Positions 25,421 to 32,623 of a stretch of DNA of 64,000 nt are shown here, piece after piece (the stretch's first letter is position 1; each line of letters starts with the position of its first letter). The stretch is from assembly GCF_018122655.1 (NCBI RefSeq), contig NZ_JAGRQC010000001.1, positions 1,054,001-1,118,000 of the forward strand, given 5' to 3'. A program made the translations under genes and the position numbers. The notes under the pieces were generated by a model, which was given only the letters and a program-made list of their open reading frames with translations, searched no databases and had not been told where the DNA came from. This stretch comes from Stakelama marina (lineage in GTDB: Bacteria > Pseudomonadota > Alphaproteobacteria > Sphingomonadales > Sphingomonadaceae).

Positions 25421-26026
25421 TTAGCCAAGCGCGGCTTCGTAATTCTTGTTCGCCTGGTCCCAGTTCACGACATCCCACCACGCCTTTAGATAGGCGCCGC
25501 GGTCGTTGCGATAGGTCAGGTAATAGGCGTGCTCCCACACGTCGTTGCCGAGTACCGGCGTTCCCGAAACATCGGTGATGTCCATCAGCGGGTTGTCCTG
25601 ATTGGGCGTGCTGGTGACGGACAGCTTGCCGCTCTTGTCGGCGACGAGCCATGCCCAGCCGGAACCGAACTGGCCGGCGCCCTTGTTGTTAAATTCGTCC
25701 TTCAGCTTGTCGAGACCGCCGAATTCGGCGACCGCATCGGCAAGCTTGCCCGACGGCTGACTGCCGCCCGGGGTCATGATTTCCCAGAAGAAGGCGTGGT
25801 TCCAGAAACCGCCACCATTGTTGCGCGCCTTGGTCGAATATTTCGAAATCTGCGCAAGCACGTCTTCGGCGGACTGGCCGTCGAAGCCCTCTTCCTTGGC
25901 GGCCTCGTTGAACTTGGTCGTATAGGCATTGTGGTGCTTGTCGTGGTGGAGCTTCATCGTCTCTTCGTTGATGGTCGGCTCCAGCGCGTCGTAAGCGTAG
26001 GGAAGCGGCGGAAGTTCGAAGGCCAT
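25421..26026 (-). CDS. sodB: Fe/Mn superoxide dismutase
   Basis: A 201-residue enzyme that dismutates superoxide in the cytoplasm. ATG 26026 follows CCAAAGGAG. Metal ligands: His in KLHHDKHHNAY, His in NNGGGFWNHAFFW, and the D-x-W-E-H set in VLGNDVWEHAYYLTYRNDRG. The GAGQFGSGWAWL segment favours iron-type SodB. Length is normal. It is monocistronic, with a terminator behind it. Confidence 0.96.
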   Translation of the reverse strand: MAFELPPLPYAYDALEPTINEETMKLHHDKHHNAYTTKFNEAAKEEGFDGQSAEDVLAQISKYSTKARNNGGGFWNHAFFWEIMTPGGSQPSGKLADAVAEFGGLDKLKDEFNNKGAGQFGSGWAWLVADKSGKLSVTSTPNQDNPLMDITDVSGTPVLGNDVWEHAYYLTYRNDRGAYLKAWWDVVNWDQANKNYEAALG

Positions 26027-26133
26027 CTTTATCTCCTTTGGCGTAAGGGTTGGGGTTCTGTCTGACGAACGTCGCAGAGCCCAGATGGGTCCGGAACAAT
26101 CGTTACGCAAGCGAACGATTCAGCGCAGTCGCG

Positions 26134-27153
26134 CTACAGCAGATCGTGTTTGCGGAGCGCGTGACGGAGCTGATCGTAGCTCAGCCCCAATGCTTCCGCC
26201 GTCGCGCGCTGGTTGTAGCGATGATCGGCCATCGCCTGGGTAAGCAGCCTGCGTTCGAAGCGCGCGACGCGCTCCTTGAAATCATAGGCGCCGGGCTCCG
26301 AAAGCGTCACGGTTTCCGGATCTTCCTGCGGAGTGCCTCCAGCATCGCCCGGCGCATCCTCCGCAGCACGATTCTCTGGGCGATAAGGAGAGGCGAACGG
26401 GTCGATCTGAATTTCGTCAACAGGCCCTTCGCGTTCCCAGCGATACACGGCGCGTTCCACGACATTGCGCAATTCTCGGACATTGCCCGGCCACGAGTAG
26501 CTCGTCAGCATGTCGACGGCGTTGGGCCCGAAACCGGGCCATTCCTCATAGCCGATCTCTGCCGCCATCCGCCGAGCGAAATGGTTTGCGAGCACCATCA
26601 CATCCTCGCCCCGCGCGCGGAGCGGCGGCAGCGTGACCACCTCGAACGACAGCCGGTCGAGCAGGTCGGCACGGAACGTGCCCTTTCCCACTTCGTCGGG
26701 CAGGTGAACATTGGTCGCGGCGACGATTCGGACATCGACATTGATCGGTCGCGACGAACCGATGCGCGAGACTTCGCCATATTCGACGACGCGCAGCAGG
26801 CGTTCCTGCGCGGCCATCGAAAGCGTACCCAGCTCGTCGAGGAACAGCGTACCGCCATCGGCCTCTTCGAACCGACCGGCGCGCGCCTTGGTGGCGCCGG
26901 TAAAGGCCCCGGCCTCGTGCCCGAACAGCTCTGCCTCGATCAGCGTTTCGGGAAGCGCGGCACAATTCATGATGACGAGCGGCTGGTCCCAGCGCGAGCT
27001 GAGCCGGTGGAGGCGCTCGGCGACCAGTTCCTTGCCGGTGCCGCGCTCGCCGATCACGAGCACCGGCCGGTCGAGCCCCGCCGCCCGGCTGGCGCGTTCC
27101 AGCACGTCCAGAAAGGCGCTCGATTCCCCGATGACCTGCGATACCCGCTCCAT
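26134..27153 (-). CDS. pspF: PspF, sigma-54 activator of the phage shock operon
   Basis: A 339-residue enhancer-binding protein without an N-terminal receiver, as in PspF. The AAA+ domain starts at the N-terminus with Walker A GERGTGKE, the sigma-54 contact motif GAFTGA, and Walker B GGTLFLDELG. A C-terminal Fis-type helix-turn-helix reads NQRATAEALGLSYDQLRHAL. It is encoded divergently from the psp genes, with a 178-bp shared control region that includes a sigma-54 promoter. PspA normally binds and silences it until envelope stress. Confidence 0.94.
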   Translation of the reverse strand: MERVSQVIGESSAFLDVLERASRAAGLDRPVLVIGERGTGKELVAERLHRLSSRWDQPLVIMNCAALPETLIEAELFGHEAGAFTGATKARAGRFEEADGGTLFLDELGTLSMAAQERLLRVVEYGEVSRIGSSRPINVDVRIVAATNVHLPDEVGKGTFRADLLDRLSFEVVTLPPLRARGEDVMVLANHFARRMAAEIGYEEWPGFGPNAVDMLTSYSWPGNVRELRNVVERAVYRWEREGPVDEIQIDPFASPYRPENRAAEDAPGDAGGTPQEDPETVTLSEPGAYDFKERVARFERRLLTQAMADHRYNQRATAEALGLSYDQLRHALRKHDLL

Positions 27154-27177
27154 GGGCGAGAGGTTTGGCGTATTTTA

Positions 27178-27216
27178 CCAACAGTTGGCAACAATAAACG
27201 TCGCCACCCTGTTGCC
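27178..27216. promoter_or_regulatory. Candidate PspF enhancer sites
   Basis: A palindrome CCAACAGTTGG (27178-27188) overlaps GGCAAC (27187-27192), which is repeated inverted as GTTGCC at 27211-27216. They lie 40-80 bp before the sigma-54 promoter, the right place for a PspF upstream activating sequence, and just behind the pspF start codon. Confidence 0.5.
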
Positions 27217-27255
27217 TCACCCAAAAATCAACGCATTTCTGCCAAAACTGAAAAC

Positions 27256-27271
27256 TGGCACGCCCCATGCA
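27256..27271 (+). promoter_or_regulatory. Sigma-54 promoter of the psp operon
   Basis: TGGCACGCCCCATGCA has the invariant GG (27257-27258) and GC (27269-27270) at the required 10-base spacing and fits TGGCAC-N5-TTGCA with one mismatch. It is about 60 bp before the first small gene and faces the psp genes. Confidence 0.85.
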
Positions 27272-27331
27272 AAGCTAAGGGCAAACGCCCAAAGCGGCGC
27301 GACACACCACCAGGGTTCAGGGAGAACCGAC

Positions 27332-27499
27332 ATGAATATGAACGCAAACACCGCAGTCCGCTCGCTCTCCAACGTCGCGCTTGCTGCAATGTGTTGCTCC
27401 ATCCTCGTGATGGGCGCAGTCTCGCCGGCGATGGCCGTAAAGGTTCCGGCGGCTCAGCACATGACGGTGGACGGCGATAGTCATGTCGCACTGCGTTGA
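27332..27499 (+). CDS. Small exported peptide, first gene of the psp operon
   Basis: A 55-residue frame starting at ATG 27332 after AGGGAGA. It encodes a signal peptide (LSNVALAAMCCSILVMGAVS, cleavage near AMA-V35) and a mature part of only about 20 residues ending HVALR. It sits between the sigma-54 promoter and pspA, about 100 bp before pspA. I recognise no family. Such a peptide could act in the periplasm or be a decoy for the export path that the Psp system monitors. It could also be a chance frame, but the signal, ribosome site and position argue for a gene. Confidence 0.6.
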   Translation: MNMNANTAVRSLSNVALAAMCCSILVMGAVSPAMAVKVPAAQHMTVDGDSHVALR

Positions 27500-27602
27500 A
27501 CTTTACCGGCCGCTGTCTCCGGACGGCGGCACACCGACCGGGGCGGAGCCGCCCCACCCGCCCCGGTCGCCCCGATACGAGATTGCACGAAGGAGTAATT
27601 TG

Positions 27603-28271
27603 ATGGGTATCTTCTCACGAACGCGGGACATCATTGCCGCCAACGTCACCGACCTGCTCGACAAGGCGGAAGACCCGGCGAAGATGATCCGCATGATCAT
27701 CCTCGAAATGGAGGAGACGCTGGTCGAGGTACGTGCGTCCGCCGCGCGTACCATTGCCGACCAGAAAGAAATGCGCCGTCACATCGCGAAGCTGGAAAAG
27801 CTTCAGGACAACTGGACCGAAAAGGCCGAACTGGCGCTGTCGAAGGACCGCGAGGATCTGGCCAAGGCCGCGCTGATCGAGCGCCAGAAGGCTGCCGACA
27901 TGGCCGACCAGCTCAACGAGGAAATCGCCGTGCTCGACGATACGCTCAAGAGCTCGGAAGCGGACATCCAGAAGCTGCAGAACAAGCTGCGCGAAGCGCG
28001 CACGCGGCAGAACTCGATCATGACGCGCCTCGAATCGGCGAACAACCGTACCCGGATGCGCGAAGTCTATTCGGGATCGCGCACGCAGGACGCCTTTTCG
28101 CGGTTCGACGTTCTCGAACGCCGCGTCGATATGGCCGAAGGCCGCGCCGATGCCGCCGGAATGGGCGAGAGCCCGAAGAGCCTCGAAGAGGAAATCGCCG
28201 AGCTGAAATCGTCGGAAAAGGTCGAAGCCGATCTCGCCGAACTGAAGGCCCGGCTGAACAAGGAGGGCTGA
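27603..28271 (+). CDS. pspA: Phage shock protein A
   Basis: A 222-residue coiled-coil protein of the PspA/Vipp1/ESCRT-III family, starting at ATG 27603 after GAAGGAG. It begins MGIFSRTRDIIAANVTDLLD with the membrane-binding amphipathic helix, then has long helices (about 25-185). PspA binds damaged membranes and, when free, represses PspF. It is followed by pspB after 4 bp. Confidence 0.95.
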   Translation: MGIFSRTRDIIAANVTDLLDKAEDPAKMIRMIILEMEETLVEVRASAARTIADQKEMRRHIAKLEKLQDNWTEKAELALSKDREDLAKAALIERQKAADMADQLNEEIAVLDDTLKSSEADIQKLQNKLREARTRQNSIMTRLESANNRTRMREVYSGSRTQDAFSRFDVLERRVDMAEGRADAAGMGESPKSLEEEIAELKSSEKVEADLAELKARLNKEG

Positions 28272-28275
28272 TCCG

Positions 28276-28548
28276 ATGGAAGACGTCTTTCTGCCCATCA
28301 TCATTGTCGGGATGCTGTTCATCGGCCTTCCCTGGGTGGTCATGCACTATGTCACCAAGTGGAAGCAGTCGGCGACGCTGACCGGCGAGGACGAGAAGCT
28401 GCTCGACGAACTGCACTATACCGCCCGCCGACTGGAGGACCGGTTGCAGACGATCGAACGCATCATCGCCGCCGACAATCCCGACTTCCGGCCGCAGGTC
28501 CCCACAGCGCCGGAAATGCCCGAAATCGATTATTCCCGGAGGAACTGA
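28276..28548 (+). CDS. pspB: Phage shock protein B
   Basis: A 90-residue inner membrane protein. One N-terminal TM helix (about 5-25: FLPIIIVGMLFIGLPWVV) is followed by the PspB H-Y-V-T-K-W-K region and a cytoplasmic coiled coil with LHYTARRLEDRLQTIERIIA. PspB and PspC sense membrane stress and draw PspA away from PspF. Four further small genes in this operon share the TM-plus-coil layout and the L-x-x-I/L-E-R-I motif. Confidence 0.93.
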   Translation: MEDVFLPIIIVGMLFIGLPWVVMHYVTKWKQSATLTGEDEKLLDELHYTARRLEDRLQTIERIIAADNPDFRPQVPTAPEMPEIDYSRRN

Positions 28549-28551
28549 GCC

Positions 28552-28932
28552 ATGTCCGCCAGCCGCACCAAACTCTATCTCGACAAGCAACATGGCAAAT
28601 GGTCGGGCGTCTGCGCAGGCATCGCCGACTATACCGGGGTCGACGTGATGTGGATCCGCATCGGTGCCGTCATCCTGACGCTCGCCGGTGGCTTCCCCTG
28701 GACTGTCATCGCCTATTTCATGATTGCATGGATGGCGCCGACCAAGCCGATCGGCCTGTACGAAACGGCCGAGGACGCGAAGTTCTGGCAGGGCGTGCGC
28801 TCCAATCCGAAGCGCTCGACCGGCGAAGTCCGCTCCAAGATGCGCGACATCGACCGCCGGCTTGCCGACATCGAGACCTATTACACCAGCCGCAATACGC
28901 GCCTCGCCAACGAGATCGACAGCCTGCGCTGA
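28552..28932 (+). CDS. pspC: Phage shock protein C
   Basis: A 126-residue protein. The PspC domain is clear: KLYLDKQHGKWSGVCAGIAD, then VDVMWIRIGAVILTLAGGFP, and a second hydrophobic stretch ending WMAPTKP. A helical C-terminal tail (MRDIDRRLADIETYYTSRN) resembles the leucine-rich tail of enteric PspC that contacts PspB. It starts 3 bp after pspB. Confidence 0.94.
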   Translation: MSASRTKLYLDKQHGKWSGVCAGIADYTGVDVMWIRIGAVILTLAGGFPWTVIAYFMIAWMAPTKPIGLYETAEDAKFWQGVRSNPKRSTGEVRSKMRDIDRRLADIETYYTSRNTRLANEIDSLR

Positions 28933-28960
28933 GGCGAGCCCGCTCTGAGGAGATAACGCC

Positions 28961-29272
28961 ATGTTTCCGTTTGGAGAATTCGCCCCCGTCGTCGCCATCG
29001 TCGGCATCTGCGCAGTCGCCGGTTGGGTTCTGACCACCTGGATGCGCATTAAGAACGGCTATCCACTCGACGGCGCCTGGGGTCAGGCGGTCTATCCTCG
29101 CAAGAACGACGAAACGGTCGAACGCGTAAAATTGCTGAGCCAGGAGAATGCGCAACTTCGCGCCGAACTGGGCGCGGTAAAGGATCGCCTGGCCACCGTA
29201 GAACGAATTGTCACCGACAGCGGCAGCCTGCTCGATCGTGAAATCGAACAGCTGCGCGGCAAGACCAACTGA
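28961..29272 (+). CDS. PspB-like membrane coiled-coil protein 1
   Basis: A 103-residue protein behind TGAGGAG. An N-terminal TM helix (about 9-29: VVAIVGICAVAGWVLTTW) is followed by a polar linker and a coiled coil, VERVKLLSQENAQLRAELGA. It ends with RLATVERIVTD, then LLDREIEQLR. This V/L-E-R-I-x-T-D plus D-x-E-I-E-x-L-R ending recurs in the next two genes and is related to the PspB tail. Function is not established. By operon position it is probably a sensor or PspA-binding partner. Confidence 0.8.
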   Translation: MFPFGEFAPVVAIVGICAVAGWVLTTWMRIKNGYPLDGAWGQAVYPRKNDETVERVKLLSQENAQLRAELGAVKDRLATVERIVTDSGSLLDREIEQLRGKTN

Positions 29273-29282
29273 GGAGCGGACC

Positions 29283-29561
29283 ATGCTTAGCCCAGTCCTG
29301 ATACCGATTATCGCCGTCACGCTCGGTACGCTGATCCCGATCATCGTCCTTGTCGCCAAACTGATCGTGCAACCCTGGTTGCAACACCGCGAAAAGCGAC
29401 TGGAGATCGAGGCGAAGCTGATCGCCGAGAAATCGGCGCAATATGCGGCGCACACCGAACGGCTGGAACAGCGCGTCCGGGTCCTAGAGCGCATCGCGAC
29501 CGACAAGGGGGTCGATCTGTCCGATGAGATCGAAAGTCTGCGCGACCAGCCGCTCAACTGA
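29283..29561 (+). CDS. PspB-like membrane coiled-coil protein 2
   Basis: A 92-residue protein starting at ATG 29283 after GAGGAG, 10 bp past the previous stop. One TM helix (about 4-30: LIPIIAVTLGTLIPIIVLVA), a basic HREKRLEIEAKL segment, then a coiled coil with RLEQRVRVLERIATD, then LSDEIESLR. It is the second of four PspB-like paralogues behind pspC. No function is known for this variant. Confidence 0.8.
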   Translation: MLSPVLIPIIAVTLGTLIPIIVLVAKLIVQPWLQHREKRLEIEAKLIAEKSAQYAAHTERLEQRVRVLERIATDKGVDLSDEIESLRDQPLN

Positions 29562-29602
29562 CAAATCAAGAATAACAAGAACAAGACAAGAGGGAGTTTG
29601 AG

Positions 29603-29854
29603 ATGAATCCGTTCGAAATGGTCGTAGCCATCATCATTGTGGTGACCATCGGCAAGGTGTTGCAGGCCCGGTTCAAGGCCGACGCAGACCGCGGTGCACG
29701 CGGCGCCGACACCGCCGAAGCGATGCGGGCTCGCGAAGAAATCCGTTCGCTCAAGGAACGCATCGCCGTCCTCGAACGGGTCATCACCGACAATCACAGC
29801 AGCGTGAATCTCGACCGCGAGATCGAACGCCTGCGCGACAGCGATCGCGTCTGA
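29603..29854 (+). CDS. PspB-like membrane coiled-coil protein 3
   Basis: An 83-residue protein after a good AGGGAG site. A short TM helix (about 4-20: FEMVVAIIIVVTIGKVL) precedes a charged region and a coiled coil, EEIRSLKERIAVLERVITD, then LDREIERLR. It has the tightest match to the shared tail motif. It has no polar loop, so nearly the whole cytoplasmic part is helix. Confidence 0.8.
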   Translation: MNPFEMVVAIIIVVTIGKVLQARFKADADRGARGADTAEAMRAREEIRSLKERIAVLERVITDNHSSVNLDREIERLRDSDRV

Positions 29855-29871
29855 CGACAGGGAGACGACGC

Positions 29872-30117
29872 ATGACCGAAGCAACCTTCTATCTGATCCT
29901 GGCATCGGCGTCGCTGGCCGGTCTGGCGATGCTCGTTGCAGCCTCGCTGATCGGCTGGCGCGGGTGGCTCTCGCTCAAGCAGCAGGAGCTTTCGTTGGCC
30001 GGGCGCCATCACGACGGGGACATGCCGTCCTCCTCCGCCGGTGCGCGCATCGAGATCGCCGATCTGAAAGAGCGCATCCGCAAGCTGGAAGCCATCGCAG
30101 CGGGCGTGGACCTCTGA
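29872..30117 (+). CDS. PspB-like membrane coiled-coil protein 4
   Basis: An 81-residue protein, last gene of the psp operon. A TM helix (about 6-28: FYLILASASLAGLAMLVAAS) is followed by W-R-G-W and a shorter coil, IADLKERIRKLEAIAAGV. The D-x-E-I-E-x-L-R tail of the other copies is missing, so it is the most divergent of the set. Confidence 0.75.
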   Translation: MTEATFYLILASASLAGLAMLVAASLIGWRGWLSLKQQELSLAGRHHDGDMPSSSAGARIEIADLKERIRKLEAIAAGVDL

Positions 30118-30183
30118 GAGGTCCCGCCCCGCCCCTCGCGGCGCGCGGTTTCATTATAGGCCAGGCTCGCTATATCGCTGCCC

Positions 30184-30591
30184 ATGCAAAGCCTGAGCGA
30201 CCTGCAAGACGAATATGAATTCCTCGAACCCGACGACCGTTATCGGCTGCTGATCGAACTGGGCCGCGAGCTGGAGCCGATGCCCGATGCGCTGAAGACC
30301 GATGCCACGCTCGTCCGTGGATGCTCCGCCGCCGTCTGGGTTTACCCGACCACTCGCGACGACGGTACGCTGCATTTCCTCGCCGACAGCAATGCGGCGA
30401 TCACCAAGGGGATCATCGCGCTGGTGTTGCTGACGGTTCAGGACCAGCAGCCGGATGCCATCCTCGACACCGATATCGAAGCCGCGCTGGCGCCGTTCGA
30501 CCTGAGGAACCAGCTCAGTTCCAACCGCACACAGGGCATCCCCAACATGATCGCCCTGATCCGCGAAACAGCGCGCCGCTACGCAGACTAG
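30184..30591 (+). CDS. sufE: SufE family sulfur-acceptor protein
   Basis: A 135-residue protein. Conserved pieces are L-E-P-D-D-R-Y-R-L-L-I-E-L-G and the sulfur-accepting cysteine in VRGCSAAVWV (about residue 47). SufE takes persulfide sulfur from a SufS-type cysteine desulfurase and passes it to the SufBCD scaffold. Two desulfurase genes lie at 52-54 kb but are not linked to it. It overlaps the convergent ferredoxin-like gene by 4 bp. Confidence 0.93.
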   Translation: MQSLSDLQDEYEFLEPDDRYRLLIELGRELEPMPDALKTDATLVRGCSAAVWVYPTTRDDGTLHFLADSNAAITKGIIALVLLTVQDQQPDAILDTDIEAALAPFDLRNQLSSNRTQGIPNMIALIRETARRYAD

Positions 30592-30917
30592 CCGCCCGCT
30601 GTCACCTGCAGATCAAGCTGGTCAACAACTTCATCCAGATCGGCGCCCGCGGGCACCAGATGCCAATGGCGGCTGTCCGCGGCATTGATGACGGTAACAG
30701 CTCCCTTTGGGCAAACCCCGAGGCACTTGACCTCGACGATCCCGAGCTCGCTCTTACGCCCCTTTTTCAGCCGGAGATGCTTGCGCAGCGCCTTGGCCAA
30801 CGGCTTCTTTCCCTTGGCGCCGAAGCCGCCGCCGATCTTCTTCGAACATTTCGCGCAAACCATAACATGGTTCGACCAGCCTGCACGAACGCCCGTCGTC
30901 ACTCCTCGGGGCGCCAT
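30588..30917 (-). CDS. (2Fe-2S) ferredoxin-like protein, thioredoxin fold
   Basis: About 109 residues. Cysteines occur as CAKC near the start and CLGVC later (EVKCLGVCPKGAV), the spacing of thioredoxin-like 2Fe-2S ferredoxins. The middle is very basic (KALRKHLRLKKGRK). The start is unsure: ATG 30917 lies inside the J-domain gene, while a GTG at 30902 overlaps that gene's stop as GTGA. An electron-transfer role is inferred from the family. Confidence 0.75.
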   Translation of the reverse strand: MAPRGVTTGVRAGWSNHVMVCAKCSKKIGGGFGAKGKKPLAKALRKHLRLKKGRKSELGIVEVKCLGVCPKGAVTVINAADSRHWHLVPAGADLDEVVDQLDLQVTAGG

Positions 30918-31438
30918 TGGCGACGTTCTTCGGCGCTTTTCAACACGTCGAATGCGGCCTGGATCGCGTGAAAGCGCTTCGCGGCCTCCTCATCACCCGG
31001 CTTGACGTCAGGGTGGTTTTCCTTGGCCAGCTTGCGCCACGCGACACGCACCGCCGAAAAATCCGCATCGGCCTCTAGCTCGAGAATTTCGAGCGCGTGC
31101 ATCTCGTCGCGCGACCGGCTGCCATCGCCTGGCCCCGCCCAGCCATGGTGGCTGGACTGCGCATAGCCGCTGGCGTCGCGCATCTCTTCGGCGGCGCGGC
31201 GCTTCGCTTCCTCGTCCGACAGTCCTTCGAAATAGTTCCAGTTGCGATTATATTCCGCCGCGTGGGTTTCGCAGAAATACCAGCGTTCCGAACTATTGGG
31301 CGATTTCGGGGCGGGCCGGTCGCCCGGTTCGTCGCATCCCGCCCGGTCGCAGATGCGCACCTTCACGGCGTCGCGCTCGCTGCCATAGCCGCGCCAGCGC
31401 GGAAATCCCCAATCAACTGATCGCTTAGAACGTGCCAT
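30899..31438 (-). CDS. J-domain protein
   Basis: A 179-residue protein from ATG 31438 (MARSKRSVDWGFPRWRGYGS). An N-terminal half of unknown fold contains two cysteine pairs (ICDRAGCD; FCETHAAEYN) that could bind metal. The C-terminal J domain (about 125-178) carries HPD in AKENHPDVKPGD. It would stimulate an Hsp70 partner. This layout (N-terminal Cys region, J domain at the end) is common in alphaproteobacteria and its client is unknown. Confidence 0.88.
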   Translation of the reverse strand: MARSKRSVDWGFPRWRGYGSERDAVKVRICDRAGCDEPGDRPAPKSPNSSERWYFCETHAAEYNRNWNYFEGLSDEEAKRRAAEEMRDASGYAQSSHHGWAGPGDGSRSRDEMHALEILELEADADFSAVRVAWRKLAKENHPDVKPGDEEAAKRFHAIQAAFDVLKSAEERRQWRPEE

Positions 31439-31503
31439 AGCGTTTCCAGATAGTGGCCCAAACGGCCAAAGGCCAGTTTGCCGGAACATTATGACGTCAA
31501 GAA

Positions 31504-31866
31504 TTCGCCAGAGGGCCTGTAAGCCGGGTTCTGTCCACGCCCTTGCGGGCGCTGTGCGGCCATTCCTCTAGGACGGTGCTTGCGCACCGCCTCAAGCAAC
31601 CAACCCGGGCGACGGGCCGGAAAGATGCCCATATGCCGCCCCTATTCGGTCTTGCTCCCGGTGGGGTTTGCCGTGCCGCTTCCGTTACCGGTCGCGCGGT
31701 GCGCTCTTACCGCACCCTTTCACCATGACCGGGCGAGTTCCCGGCCGTCTGCTCTCTGTGGCACTTTCCCTGGGGTCGCCCCCGCCGGGCGTTACCCGGC
31801 ACCGTCATTTCCGTGGAGCCCGGACTTTCCTCGTGTTTCCACGCGGCCGCCCGGCCCTCTGGCGCG
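31504..31866 (-). ncRNA. rnpB: RNase P RNA (type A)
   Basis: Read on the reverse strand, the region has GAGGAAAGTCCGGGCTCC near the 5' end (31815-31832) and ACAGAACCCGGCTTACAGG near the 3' end (about 31517-31535), the two hallmarks of bacterial RNase P RNA. The ends pair exactly: CGCCAGAGGGCC with GGCCCTCTGGCG (31853-31864 and 31506-31517), forming P1. Length of about 360 nt is normal. It cleaves tRNA 5' leaders. Forward-strand reading frames across it are spurious. Confidence 0.95.
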
Positions 31867-31872
31867 ACCTAT

Positions 31873-32562
31873 CTAGTCGTCGCCCTGCGGTTTGGGAAGC
31901 AGCAAGGCAAGCAGGATCGAACGCAATTCGCCGTCGATCACGCCGTCGATCCGTTCGGGCCGGAAACGCCGCTGAAACGCAATCACCGCAGCCTCGGCGT
32001 CGGACACATCGTAGCCGAAGCGTTCGAGCGCGAGCATGAACCCGCCATCGGTCCAGTGCGGGTCGGCAAGATTGCGCGTCGGGCGCGGCAGCGCCAGGCG
32101 CAGGCGCGCAAGCTTGCTCCACGGGAACAACTCGCCGGGGTCCTGCTTGCGCGCAGGTGCGACATCGGAATGACCAACCACATTCCCGCGTGTGATCTCG
32201 TGCCGTTCGACAATATCGGAAACGAGAGGAATCAACGCAGAGATCTGTTCCGGCGGAAAGGGACGATAGCCGAATTCATGGCCGGGATTGACGATCTCTA
32301 TCCCCACGCTTGCGCTGTTCACGTCAGAAATACCGCGCCAGTGCGAGCGGCCCGCGTGCCAGGCGCGCTTGTCCTCATCGACCATCCGCAAAACGGTGCC
32401 GTCCTCCGCCACCAGATAATGCGCAGATACCTTGGCCTCCGCATCGGTGAGCCGCGCTATTGCCGACTCCGCATCCTGCATCCCGGTATAGTGCAGCACC
32501 AGCATGGAAACCGGCAACGAGCGATCGTCGAAATTCGGCGATGGCGTGTCGATGATCTGCAT
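31873..32562 (-). CDS. N-acetylmuramoyl-L-alanine amidase (AmpD-like)
   Basis: A 229-residue Amidase_2 enzyme that cleaves the MurNAc-L-Ala bond. Zinc ligands are seen in LVLHYTGM, and in VVGHSDVAPARKQDPGELFPW (His and Asp); SAHYLVAEDG is the third conserved block. The C-terminal 50 residues (AVIAFQRRFRPERIDGVID) look like a peptidoglycan-binding domain. No signal peptide is visible, so a cytoplasmic recycling role like AmpD is likely. It ends 7 bp from the 5' end of RNase P RNA. Confidence 0.9.
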   Translation of the reverse strand: MQIIDTPSPNFDDRSLPVSMLVLHYTGMQDAESAIARLTDAEAKVSAHYLVAEDGTVLRMVDEDKRAWHAGRSHWRGISDVNSASVGIEIVNPGHEFGYRPFPPEQISALIPLVSDIVERHEITRGNVVGHSDVAPARKQDPGELFPWSKLARLRLALPRPTRNLADPHWTDGGFMLALERFGYDVSDAEAAVIAFQRRFRPERIDGVIDGELRSILLALLLPKPQGDD

Positions 32563-32623
32563 GCCGCTCCGCTTTGCTCCGGTCGCTCAATCGATGGGAC
32601 GAAGCGCGCGGAAAGGCAACCGA

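Noticed and set aside
31543-32122. Several frames across 31.5-32.1 kb
   Set aside because: They cross RNase P RNA, which is identified by conserved blocks and a 12-bp P1 pairing.
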